From Trichomonas tenax (taxonomy: Eukaryota > Parabasalia > Trichomonadida > Trichomonadidae), in assembly GCA_023091735.1 (NCBI GenBank), contig JALKBU010000056.1:1-64000 (forward strand): a stretch of DNA of 64,000 nt, read 5' to 3'. The notes under the pieces are model-generated. The model did no database searches and was not told the origin of the DNA. It saw only the letters and a program-made list of their open reading frames with translations. A program made the translations under genes and the position numbers. This document shows, in pieces, positions 9,673-18,914 of the stretch (its first letter is position 1; each line of letters begins with the position of its first letter).

Positions 9673-9957
9673 ATAAAAAGATGTTATTTTCAAAAAATAC
9701 ACCAAGTTATTTACTACTGTACTGCTCAACATATTGTGAATTTGTTTGTATTGATTCCGAAACTTCTTTCTCTATAATATTTTCATTTTATAAAATGACT
9801 TAAATTCGGCTTTGACTAATAAAATTTTATTTGCTTTGATAAATTATGAATATGTTTGATTTGTTTTAGAAATTTATTTGATATGAATCTGAAATTGAGA
9901 AAAACACGAGTTTAATCTTTACAAAACATAAAAAATAATAATGATTAAGAACAGAAA

Positions 9958-11949
9958 TCACTCCTGAACTTTGAATTCTTCGATTGTCTTAACAGCCGAA
10001 ACAAATTGTACACAAGCATATTCAACTTGTCTGTCCACAGGTGACTTTGTGTTGAACAGAGGTAAAATGAGCTGATTCAAGATATTACTTAATATAACTA
10101 AGCCTGCTGGATTCAAGTGGCAAATAGCAACAATGAAAATAGGTGTCAATTGATCTGCACCGATATCTTTCATTCCTGTCATATCGAGCATGTTAACAAG
10201 AATCTGAATCGCATTAGAGATGTGATTGCATGAATCTAGTGGACACTTAGAGTTAACTGCTGCTAATATCTCTGTGTTGAAGAACTCGAATCTCGATTTT
10301 TCTTGAATGAATGGCTCAATCCAAGCAGCGGAGACGGAGTTGAGAATTTCATATCCGAAGTGCGCAACTCTGTATCTGAGATTCGTATCTCTTTCTAAGA
10401 CACTCTGCATGAGATGCATGAACAAGTTATTAGAAATTCCTATCTGATCGACGCATGCACGCATCTCTGAAAGTGTTTTTGCATCGACTGATGTTGTTAC
10501 TTTTTCGAAAACACTGCAAAATTCGGTTGATATATCCGCATCCAAGTTTATCGTTGGCATATTCGAAAGTTTACTGAGTTTATCAATACCATTGTCAAAC
10601 TCAATGATTTCGTTCTTTTTAGCCTCAAATTTAGCAATAAAGTCTGTCATTTTCAGTATGTAGTTCTGCTGGAGTGAGTATGTTGCAATTTTGTTCAGAG
10701 GAACGTTCTGTGGATGCTGAGATTTCTCTGTGAGATAATTTTCTAACTTTTCAAGAAGCTCGATGAAAGATTTGATACCTGACTTCTTAAGAAGTTGGAC
10801 AACTTTGTCTAAGTCGTCTTCGAGATCAGGATCACCATAAATTGAAGATAATTCTGCCAAAACAGTGAAATATTGTTGTGGATCATTTGCTGTAACAGAT
10901 CTGACTCTAGTGAGCTGTGCACGAAGAAGGAATCTGCTGACTGTCTCGAGAAACTCATCTTCATCGAATTTTGCAAGAGAATCACGTTCTAATTCGACAT
11001 CTGGGGCAACAAATATCGGCTCCTGAGAAGGGTTGGATATAGTGAAGTTTGGATATTTGTTTTTGAATAAACTTACAGGAATCAATGTTAATGGCCGATA
11101 TTCATTCAAAACTTTCGATATTTTAGATTCTTGTGGTAACGATGAGCAAATTTCATTGCTATCGATGATCTGGTGAATGAAAAATTGAGCGCCTTGCGTG
11201 TTGAAGAAATCTTCGAATTCGAAAATCATATCGACGATAATATCATGATCGAAAAGGTATAAATCTTTGTGTGCTAGATCGAATAATTCGAAGTTTTCAA
11301 TAATTGGTTTCATCATTTCCCAAAAGACATATTGTGGCTTTTCGAAAAGGTTTAAACACTTTCTGACAAAGAGAGGGAGCATTGGAGCGAGTTTTACAGA
11401 GTATTGTTGGAATATTTTAACAAGTTCGAAAGTATTTTGGACATTCCACAAATTTCCGAAAACATAGGAAAGTGCTGTAAGAAAATACATCAATGTATTT
11501 GGTTGATAAATGAGAGCTTTGCATAATTTAGTCTGCATTTTCTTATCTGCCTTTATTAATGTTCGATAAAATTCGTCACAGTATTCATTAGCCCATAAAT
11601 AATGAAAATTCGTGTAAATTAATTCAAGAACCTGTAAAGATAATTCTTCTTCCTTCGAAGAGTACTCTTGAAAAAGCTTTAAAAAGTTAACTTTCAGATA
11701 ATCTAGAAAGTCTTTATAGTTAGTGTCTGTCTTTATCTGTATCGTTTCTTTTTTGATCGGAGAAAACGGAACTTGTGATTTATCATTAGATGTATGCATA
11801 GCTGTGATTAAATTTGAAATTGTTATTATATAAGATTGAATTTGAGTGATAAAAGTTGCGGATATTCTTTTGGTCTCTTCGTGGAGTCTCCGATAATATT
11901 CAGCGTCTTTTTTTATTCGAAGCTGAAGATTATAGAGCAAGTCTGACAT
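9958..11949 (-). CDS. large alpha-helical protein, unknown family
   Basis: The 663-residue protein is predicted nearly all helical, with no signal peptide, membrane segment or low-complexity tract. An N-terminal coiled-coil-like helix (1-50) is followed by helical bundles; an acidic linker near residues 325-345 introduces a second helical domain. The layout recalls large regulators of small GTPases or tethering factors, but no diagnostic residue was found, so no function is assigned. The frame extends further upstream without an ATG; the start at 11949 lies 32 nt from an ATTACATGTCA motif and is the first ATG. Confidence 0.75.
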   Translation of the reverse strand: MSDLLYNLQLRIKKDAEYYRRLHEETKRISATFITQIQSYIITISNLITAMHTSNDKSQVPFSPIKKETIQIKTDTNYKDFLDYLKVNFLKLFQEYSSKEEELSLQVLELIYTNFHYLWANEYCDEFYRTLIKADKKMQTKLCKALIYQPNTLMYFLTALSYVFGNLWNVQNTFELVKIFQQYSVKLAPMLPLFVRKCLNLFEKPQYVFWEMMKPIIENFELFDLAHKDLYLFDHDIIVDMIFEFEDFFNTQGAQFFIHQIIDSNEICSSLPQESKISKVLNEYRPLTLIPVSLFKNKYPNFTISNPSQEPIFVAPDVELERDSLAKFDEDEFLETVSRFLLRAQLTRVRSVTANDPQQYFTVLAELSSIYGDPDLEDDLDKVVQLLKKSGIKSFIELLEKLENYLTEKSQHPQNVPLNKIATYSLQQNYILKMTDFIAKFEAKKNEIIEFDNGIDKLSKLSNMPTINLDADISTEFCSVFEKVTTSVDAKTLSEMRACVDQIGISNNLFMHLMQSVLERDTNLRYRVAHFGYEILNSVSAAWIEPFIQEKSRFEFFNTEILAAVNSKCPLDSCNHISNAIQILVNMLDMTGMKDIGADQLTPIFIVAICHLNPAGLVILSNILNQLILPLFNTKSPVDRQVEYACVQFVSAVKTIEEFKVQE

Positions 11950-11980
11950 TTTAAATGAAATTTTACTCGACAAATAAAAT

Positions 11981-11991
11981 ATTACATGTCA
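11981..11991. promoter_or_regulatory. ATTACATGTCA motif upstream of the 9958-11949 gene
   Basis: Read on the minus strand it is TGACATGTAAT, 32 nt before the ATG at 11949, followed by TTGTCGAGTAAAA, a second degenerate copy. Confidence 0.5.
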
Positions 11992-12228
11992 AATTTCACC
12001 AATTTCACAAAAAAAGTTTTTATTCTGGTACATACGTAAAGCTACATTTTCAGAAGTAATTCGTCGCGAGGCATCCACCTTTCTAGAAAAACTGACATTT
12101 GTAAAGTGTCAGATTGGCTATACTTAATGTAGTAAACGAACAGCTTTTAAAAACAAGGAGAGATCAAGCATTAATAAATCAATGACCTCTACAATCAACA
12201 GATAATATAGCCACTCAATCAATTAATT

Positions 12229-12586
12229 CCATTCTCGGCACAGACCTTCAGCAATCAATCAATTATCTCAATTCTCAGCAAAGATCTTCAGCAATGAATC
12301 ACATATCTCTGCTAGCTTTCAAATTGAACAAAAGTTAAGATCGTTAGCCTATAATCCTAGTTCAATTATGCTAGGATTAGAAAAACTAAAAGAAACTATT
12401 AACATCGCTTATAAAACAAGCGATGTTATGATGAAGACTATTATCGATCTTCATTTACCAATAGATGTTGAGATACAAATCATGAAGGAAATTACAGAAT
12501 TTATTTCCACACATGTTCCAGATGAGGTAGTAGAAATGTAGAAGGAAAAAATGAAGGAAATTAAACTTACTTATAAATTAGAATAA
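12229..12586 (+). pseudogene. frameshifted coding remnant, unknown helical protein
   Basis: A frame open from about 12229 encodes a helical, coding-like sequence; its only ATG is at 12368, giving 57 residues (MLGLEKLKETINIAY...) to a TAG at 12539-12541. After the TAG the same frame continues KEKMKEIK to a TAA at 12584-12586. Just upstream another frame carries the coding-like string GTDLQQSINYLNSQQ, suggesting a frameshift near 12300. I read it as the decayed 3' part of a gene of unknown function. It includes an 11-bp perfect inverted repeat (12400-12410/12418-12428). Confidence 0.4.
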
Positions 12587-12628
12587 ATAATTTTACTTGT
12601 CAAATTTTTGTTGTTTACATAATATTTT

Positions 12629-12639
12629 TGACATGTAAA
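12629..12639. promoter_or_regulatory. orphan TGACATGTAAA motif
   Basis: An exact motif copy 47 bp from the edge of the duplicated fragment at 12686, without an intact gene beside it. It may belong to the decayed frame at 12229-12586 or to a gene displaced by the insertion. Confidence 0.4.
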
Positions 12640-12685
12640 CATATCACTTTTTACCAGGGGGCAGTTTTGGCACCAAGAGCTGAAT

Positions 12686-13060
12686 CATATATGTTTTATA
12701 GGATCAGCGTATGAAATTAAAACATGAATTAATTTCTGGGCATATGTGTTTGAGGTATGAATAATTCCAGAAATATGTTGAAATATCATTTCGCAGATGT
12801 CGTCGTTATTTCTCCAGTTAGCATGGTTGCTTAAAAGTGCTTCAATTGCTAGTGGCAAGAGGCTACTATCCGAAAATTCGTCAATCAAGTAGTTCTGAAT
12901 AACCTTTGCAATTAGATCGATAGGCAATTCGACAGATTTGGACATTTCGAGTGCAGCTTCTTTAAATCTCATATTATCTTTATCCAATAAAGTGTTGATT
13001 TGTTCATAAATTGTAGACATTTGAAAATTGGGTCCGTTATATTTCAAAAGGATGGCATTA
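12686..13060 (-). repeat. inverted 375-bp copy of the Arm/HEAT gene segment
   Basis: The minus strand is 374/375 identical to 3193-3567, without indels. The copied frame stays open (125 codons) but has no start of its own, so it is a gene fragment. Its left end abuts unrelated sequence at 12685 and its right end runs into a (TA)7 tract at 13061. It sits directly downstream of the M18 homologue. No terminal repeats or transposase accompany it. Confidence 0.9.
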
Positions 13061-13090
13061 TATATATATATATAAAACAAAATATCGATT

Positions 13091-14368
13091 TTAAAATCTA
13101 GAACACATTTTGTAATACTTTGCATAGTTGGACATAAACTCAGTTATAAGCAGCTTATAATGATAAAGATCAATTGCAGACGCTGTTTGTCTTGGTGAAC
13201 CAATTGCAAGGATTGGAAGACCAATGTCTGCCGTCCTAAGACCAGAGTTTGCTGTAATGTTAGTGCCACATGATGCAGACATAATCTGCATGTTTCTGCA
13301 TTGATAATGCTGAATTGGGATATTGATGCGGTTAGCTATAAGAGTGACAATAAATGATGTAATATTATCTGTTGCAAGATCAGATCTCAAGGATCTCTTG
13401 ATAACAGCACCTTTTGAAACATAAATGGGTTGGTCTGGGTTGTAGTAGTCTTTAAATGAAGGATGATTAGCCTCACAGTGATCGCATGTTAACAGCAATG
13501 TCCTGGCACGAACTTCATCAAGATCTTCGTCAAAAATGTAATCCAGAACATCCTCTAAGAATGTTCCATTATTACCGGCGACAGAATCACCACCCATCAT
13601 TGAGCGATCGAAAATCGCCATAATTTGTGTCGCGGAGTTCGAATCTCCTGATTCATTAAGAAGTGCAGAAAGAATTGAGTAACAAGATCCAAAGTCATCA
13701 ATTCTTCCAGCAGTAATTAAATCAGCGAATCCACCGGATGGCTGACTATCAACAAGGTATAAATCGTGATCTCTGATTTTATCTGATGGAATTCCTGACA
13801 AATTGACAAGTAAATCGTCGATAGATGTGTGCCCTAGCGAGACATAATGATCTCCAGGATCGAATCTCGGTCCATATCCCTTTCCCTGCAAATGGATTGC
13901 GAGATTTGGAAAAGAAGCTACACCTTTCACAGAATCAATGAGCTTGAATTGGAGTTTGTTGTCGTTGTTTATGTAAGACAGAAGTCCAGCGATTCTCAAA
14001 CTTCTATCCGCGTAAGAGTCCCAAATTGGATTTCCGTAGTTCTGCACACAAGAGACGTATTCGTTGACTTTCTGCATTTCATGGCGTTGAATGATCTTTA
14101 CCGATTGAAAATCATTATGAGCTGTCGCAATAACAGCTTGTTTGAGGCTTTTGACGTTAAACGCGATGATTGAACGATAGTCTCTGATAATGAATCCTTT
14201 CTTTACATTTTCTGGCCATATTTTTCTTTCATTAATTTCTGTATATCCAGCGGCGAGAAGTTTTTCCTTCATGTACTGGCACACGTGATAAGGGCTTGGG
14301 CACTTATCGACAAATTCCTTAAATTCCTTTAGGAATTGTTGTTGCTTCTCAATATCTGAAGATTCCAT
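13091..14368 (-). CDS. M18 aspartyl aminopeptidase homologue, likely inactive
   Basis: The 425-residue length and block order follow the M18 (DNPEP/Ape1) family of dizinc aminopeptidases: SPYH near residue 25, the first metal His in ATAHND (H84), the bridging Asp in GRIDDFGS (D224), the LLTCDHCEANHPS block (D296), PIYVSKGAVIK and CGTNI. Catalytic positions are altered: the DNEEVGS signature is DRSMMGG (254-260), removing both Glu residues, and the C-terminal MHSIRE block is IGSPRQ (389-394), removing the last His ligand. The frame is intact, so this looks like a pseudoenzyme, perhaps structural or regulatory. The start is the first ATG, 39 nt from a TTTACATGTCA motif. Confidence 0.85.
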   Translation of the reverse strand: MESSDIEKQQQFLKEFKEFVDKCPSPYHVCQYMKEKLLAAGYTEINERKIWPENVKKGFIIRDYRSIIAFNVKSLKQAVIATAHNDFQSVKIIQRHEMQKVNEYVSCVQNYGNPIWDSYADRSLRIAGLLSYINNDNKLQFKLIDSVKGVASFPNLAIHLQGKGYGPRFDPGDHYVSLGHTSIDDLLVNLSGIPSDKIRDHDLYLVDSQPSGGFADLITAGRIDDFGSCYSILSALLNESGDSNSATQIMAIFDRSMMGGDSVAGNNGTFLEDVLDYIFDEDLDEVRARTLLLTCDHCEANHPSFKDYYNPDQPIYVSKGAVIKRSLRSDLATDNITSFIVTLIANRINIPIQHYQCRNMQIMSASCGTNITANSGLRTADIGLPILAIGSPRQTASAIDLYHYKLLITEFMSNYAKYYKMCSRF

Positions 14369-14989
14369 ATATTTAAAAGTGTAAATGGACAAATCACAAT
14401 TAAAAATTTACATGTCATAAAACATGGAAAAATGCCAAGTAAAGCAATCATTGATATTTAGAGTTTAGAGTAATTTTCTATTTTAGTAGAACCGTATCAA
14501 TCCTTTTCCAATGACAGTGGATTATTATTCTGTAAGATTTATTCATTGTAGACATTGATGAAGATATTTTTGAATCGATTAAGATTCATTTTACTGCTGC
14601 TGTGACGTACAACGTTACTCAGATCGTATGCGGTAAAGTGCATAGCATGCTTGAGTTCATTAATCAACCTTGTGTTTTTTATTTCATTTATGTGCTTCAA
14701 TTTGCATTATGTATTGTAAACATTGACATCATTGCATAACATAGTGTTTGGATTTCTAATATCCCTATCCAAATCCGGTGTCTTTAAGATGTCGTCTGAT
14801 GAAATTTCAATTTCTCCTTTTGCAGACGAGACAAACATTGAAATACTTAACGTGTATTTGAATATTGCCTAATTGAAGGCAATTTCATTGTGATAGCTGA
14901 ATTTTGTCATTATTTTAGGAATGATAATCTTGAAATTGGATTAATATGTCTGTAAAAATGTCGCAAAATTACTAGGATTAGATAGGCGT
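14369..14989. other. intergenic region
   Basis: The left part is the promoter of the M18 homologue. The remainder has no supported gene; a 27-codon frame (14789-14872, starting MSSDEISISP) is coding-like but too short to call and may be another relic. Confidence 0.45.
14407..14417. promoter_or_regulatory. TTTACATGTCA motif upstream of the M18 homologue
   Basis: An exact copy of the recurrent motif, 39 nt before the minus-strand ATG at 14368. Confidence 0.5.
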
Positions 14990-16102
14990 TTAGCAGAGAT
15001 CATCATCGTACTCGATGAGGACGACTGGCTTGATGAGATCAGCTGGCTTATCCTTCAAGAGCATGATAGCCTCCTCGACGTGCTCGAAGCCCTTGAATTC
15101 GTGTGTGATGAGCTTCGTTGGGTCGATGCGGCTGTACTTGATGAGGTTGGCAACACGCTCCATACGAAGGCGGCCACCTGGTGTGAGACCACCGTGGATG
15201 AACTTGTGGCCCATACCGACACCTCATTCGACACGTGGAACATCAACGTTCTCACCTTCACCGAGGTAGTTAACGTTACCGATCCAGCCACCAGCCTTCA
15301 TCATCTTGACAGCCTGGGCGAATGTGTGATTGTCACCACCAGCGATGATGACCTTGTCAACACCCTTGCCGTCTGTCATCTTGAGGAACTGCTCGACGAT
15401 GTCGCCATTGCGGCAGTTAACGATGTCTGTAGCACCGTACTGGATAGCGATGTCGCAGCAGTGTGGGCGTGAGCCAACAGTGATGATGCGGGAGGCATCC
15501 ATGAGGGCAGCACCGCGGACGGACATGAGACCGACTGGGCCGATGCCAATGACGCAGACCTGCTCACCGAGCTTGACGCCAGCGAGCTCAGCGCCGTGGA
15601 ATCCTGTTGTCATCATATCAGAGCACATAACACACTGGCGTGGTGTAAGGCCCTCTGGAAGCTTAGCAAGGTTAGCATCGGCCTCGTTGACGTGGAAGTA
15701 GTTGCCGAAGACACCATCCTTGAAGTTGGAGAACTTCCAGCCACCGAGCATGCCGCCGGAGTGCATTGGATGTCCAGCCTGGGAAGCAGAGTCACCCCAA
15801 TCTGGTGTGATAGCTGGGACAATGACCTTGTCACCGACCTTGAGCTCCTTGACCATCTCACCGACCTTGACGACCTGGCCGACAGCTTCGTGACCGAGGA
15901 TCATGTCGTGGCGCTCACCGATAGCACCAGCCCAAACTGTGTGGATATTGGATGTGCATGGAGCAAGAGCGAGTGGTCTAACAATGGCATCAAGTGGGCC
16001 GCACTCTGGGACCTTCTTCTCGATCCATCAGACCTTGCCGATACCGAGCATGGCAAAGCCCTTCATCTTCTCTGGGAGAATGAAATGCTTCTTCTCAGAC
16101 AT
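14990..16102 (-). pseudogene. NADP-dependent alcohol dehydrogenase with two TGA stops
   Basis: A single uninterrupted phase of 370 codons matches the bacterial-type secondary alcohol dehydrogenase family (Thermoanaerobacter brockii type). Zinc ligands are present: Cys in APCTSN, His-Glu in ILGHEAVG, Asp in CSDMMTTGFHGAE. The nucleotide-binding GIGPVGLM and the NADP-selecting GSRP are also intact. Two in-frame TGA codons interrupt it: 16028-16030 (IGKV*WIEKK, where relatives have Gly) and 15224-15226 (PRVE*GVG, where relatives have Trp). No frameshift is seen and codon use is that of a highly expressed gene. Either the gene was very recently inactivated or these are base errors. The start lies 10 nt after an initiator TCATTTTT, and the stop forms TAAA. 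Confidence 0.85.
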
Positions 16103-16106
16103 TTCC

Positions 16107-16114
16107 AAAAATGA
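16107..16114 (-). promoter_or_regulatory. TCATTTTT initiator of the alcohol dehydrogenase
   Basis: Read on the minus strand, TCATTTTT fits the trichomonad TCA+1Y(T/A) initiator, and its A would leave a leader of about 10 nt. A second longer match, TCACTTTTCATT, is at 16141-16152. Confidence 0.55.
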
Positions 16115-16518
16115 TCAGTTCTCCAAACGATAACAAATTGAATGAAAAGTGAAGTGAATTATGATGTTTGGGCGATTTTTGATTTCTCTCAATTTTCTGA
16201 TCTATCCACAAATTGAATGATATATCTCCAACACTTCACTTATCTTTCTTATACCATATTTAGTATTATATCTATAAGGAAGTGAGAGGAAAACGATAAA
16301 AACAATAATGATAATAACATAGATTCAACATAAATAGCTATGCAAAATTATGCTGTTTTGGCAATTGAGAGAAAAAAATGACAAAATAAATTTTCGAGAT
16401 TGGGCCACATAAACCACGTATTTGTCATCTACGGTGACAGGAAAGCCATTGGTATTCATTATAAAGTCCATAAACGCGAATTAATGACCTAATTTCCGAT
16501 TAATCCCAGTTATCGATG
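16115..16518. other. intergenic region
   Basis: Beyond the initiator-like elements of the dehydrogenase no gene or repeat was recognised in this 400 bp. Confidence 0.45.
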
Positions 16519-17833
16519 TCATAGGAGCGTTTCGATGTCTTCATCTGAACGAAGGTATTCGTTCAGGTGTTCTTCGAGTGCTTCAATGTATTCGGATTTA
16601 ATAATGATGACAAAGGAAGGATGCTTATGATAGAATAAGGCCATTAAAGCTCGGATATGACAATCCGAATCGAATTGCGAACCTTCTATTGCTAGTTCAG
16701 TAACAATCTCGATGAATTCACCATGGAATTCGATTCGATTGATATCTACCTCCTTATTTACGAAATCTTTGATCAATGACATTATTTGATCCTACGTAGC
16801 GAGACTTGATGAAAAATATACGTTTTGAAGGAGATTTATAATTGCCAAATCCGTTGGAATGAATGGTAAACTCATTACTTTTGAATAAAATTTGAGAATG
16901 TAAGGGAAAACATCCAAAAAGAATCATTAGATATAATTTCATGAACTTTGTGAATGATATCGTTAACAAGACGAGTGCTAACTGCTTTTAATTTAATTAA
17001 AAGATATAAAACTGATAAGCTATTGAACGATGTTTCCTTTTGCGTAATTAAATATGTTATCAATTTCTGTTGATTTTGATATAATTGCAATCAATGTTTT
17101 AGCACATTTCATTCTTTGTTCATCTAAACACCCTAAATTGATTCTGATGCCGTTAAGTATTTCATCAGCTGCTTCATCACAAGAAGCTAGAAGATCAAAT
17201 CCATAGTTAACTAACTGTAAATAAAGATCTGGATGGAATCGAGATGTCTTTTTGTTAATATTATTGTAAATAATTGATCAGCATGTCAGGTATCATGTTA
17301 ACAAAATTTAATGATATTTCCAGTAAAACAATTTCATCAAATTGAAAATCATAAACTAGATATGAGTATATTGTACCAAGATCGTTCTTAACATCAATTG
17401 GTGCTATTTCAGTTAATGAATAGAGTATTTGAATAAATTGTTCGAAGATAAATTCGTGATCTCGATTTAAGTTATAGATAATGTATCGTAAAATTTTGAT
17501 AATATGCGATTGAATTTCTAGTTTTATCGATTCATCTAAGAATATATTGATAATATTGATTAAAATCCATGCTTGAATGATTAATCGAATATTTGAATGA
17601 TTACATTTACTAATACGAGATGAAACAAATTGAAGATGTTGAATCTCATTATCATACTGACGTATTCCTTGTCTATAGTTGGAACATAATTCATGAATAT
17701 AATTTTGTATCAAATTGAACTCTTGTGAGTTCTCATCAAGTCCCGAACTCATATCCTCTCTCATATTTTGCTTAACAAGAGCCACTGTTAGCTTCGATCC
17801 AAATTCCGAATCATCAATTTGTTTAACATCCAT
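16519..17833 (-). pseudogene. armadillo-like helical protein gene with several frameshifts
   Basis: The minus strand reads through a coherent helical-repeat protein only if the frame changes about four times. The first part (17833-17261, 189 codons from ATG) is helical with an acidic N-terminus and LRYIIYNLNRDHEFIFEQF-type helices. After a shift near 17255 it continues FHPDLYLQLVNYGFDLLAS (the usual second-helix pattern of an Arm repeat), then shifts near 17050, 16890 and 16780 and ends with EYIEALEEHLNEYLRSDEDI. Arm repeats of importin-alpha type are the closest impression, without proof. The repeated shifts mean the gene is dead. Confidence 0.6.
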
Positions 17834-18114
17834 TATAAATGAAAAAATTATTCATTTTCCTAAGTTTTATGTAAGCTATCATCATAAGCTTTTGTATATT
17901 AAAATATTTTATGAAATCAAATTTCAAAAATACTAAGCAGTTCCTCTTATTTAAAATAGTAACATAGATGGAAAGTATTATAATTTTAAGAAAAACTTTG
18001 TTCAATTATCATCAAATATCGAGATGAAATGATTTTAATATTTGGTGTCAACCCCTGCTTTAATAAAAATATTGGATTCTCCCCCCAAATTTTTATTTGA
18101 ACAATTTGCAAAAA

Positions 18115-18699
18115 ATGGAGAAAAAGCCAGAGCAGCCAATTGTCAACACTGATGAGCGCACGAGGATTCACTGGGCTGCCACGAGGGGTGACGTTAGAGA
18201 AGTCAAAGAGCTCTTAGAACAAGGCGAAGACCCAGATAAAGCTGATGAAGAAGGCTGGACACCAATCATTTCAGCAGCATCATGCGAATACGTTCAGGTT
18301 GTCGCTGCTTTACTTGAAGCCGGTGCTAATCCAGGCAAAAAGACAAAGCAGGAAAGAGATGCTTTCTTTTATGCTGTTTCTCGATGCAACGCACCATTAA
18401 CTGATCTCTTTATCATCAATGACTACTCCAGTTTCAAGCCAGATAAGTATGGATCGAATTGCATTCACCGCGCAATTGTTAATCCAAAATGCACACCAGA
18501 ATTCCTCCAAATGCTGTATAACAACGAGGCGCCATTCAAGGCTGTCGATGGCGAAGGAAACAACGCTATGCACATCGCTTGTTATGAGAATTGTCCAGAA
18601 ATCATCAAATGGCTTAAAGAAGTTGCTGGATTGAGCATGGAGTTCCCAATGAATAACGACAAGAAGGCTCCAAAGGACTTATTACCAGCTCAAAATTAA
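18115..18699 (+). CDS. ankyrin protein resembling gankyrin/Nas6 (PSMD10)
   Basis: The 194-residue protein consists of about five ankyrin repeats (starting near residues 15, 48, 81, 115 and 149), including EEGWTPIISAAS, GSNCIHRAI and GEGNNAMHIAC. Their order and the total length match the 26S proteasome assembly chaperone gankyrin/Nas6 (about 226 residues, with an equivalent GWSPLHIAAS block), which binds the Rpt3 ATPase during base assembly. A different short ankyrin protein cannot be excluded because repeats are generic. The first ATG (18115) is the start. The stop is followed by A (TAAA). Unlike the large trichomonad ankyrin proteins elsewhere here, it has no DUF3447 region. Confidence 0.6.
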   Translation: MEKKPEQPIVNTDERTRIHWAATRGDVREVKELLEQGEDPDKADEEGWTPIISAASCEYVQVVAALLEAGANPGKKTKQERDAFFYAVSRCNAPLTDLFIINDYSSFKPDKYGSNCIHRAIVNPKCTPEFLQMLYNNEAPFKAVDGEGNNAMHIACYENCPEIIKWLKEVAGLSMEFPMNNDKKAPKDLLPAQN

Positions 18700-18893
18700 A
18701 TCACAAAAATAAATTGTTGTACTTTAACCATTATACTACTCACATCCAATACCAACTATTCATCTATTAAATACGCATCTTATGTTTGATATCCTGCAAA
18801 AATATTTTCCAAAATGTGATTTTTCTTTTCTAAATAGTCTTAAAAACATTTCAAAGTTTATAATTTTAAGTTACGATTCGATATAAAAAAATC

Positions 18894-18902
18894 TCATTTT
18901 TT
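18894..18902 (+). promoter_or_regulatory. TCATTTTTT initiator of the Vps8-like gene
   Basis: It fits the trichomonad TCA+1Y(T/A) initiator, with the A 19 nt before the ATG at 18915. Confidence 0.5.
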
Positions 18903-18914
18903 AAAAACGTGACA

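Noticed and set aside
12685..13125. Open frame of 146 codons on the minus strand that looks like a separate gene
   Set aside because: It is the inverted copy of part of the 2516-3805 gene plus a chance extension into the 3' end of the M18 homologue; it has no start of its own.
15015..16133. Several plus-strand open frames across 15.0-16.1 kb
   Set aside because: They are antisense shadows of the codon-biased dehydrogenase gene on the minus strand.
18097..18114. Upstream start for the gankyrin-like protein
   Set aside because: The first codon is TTG, not ATG; the ATG at 18115 is used instead. The same correction was made for several minus-strand genes whose open frames begin with TTG or GTG.
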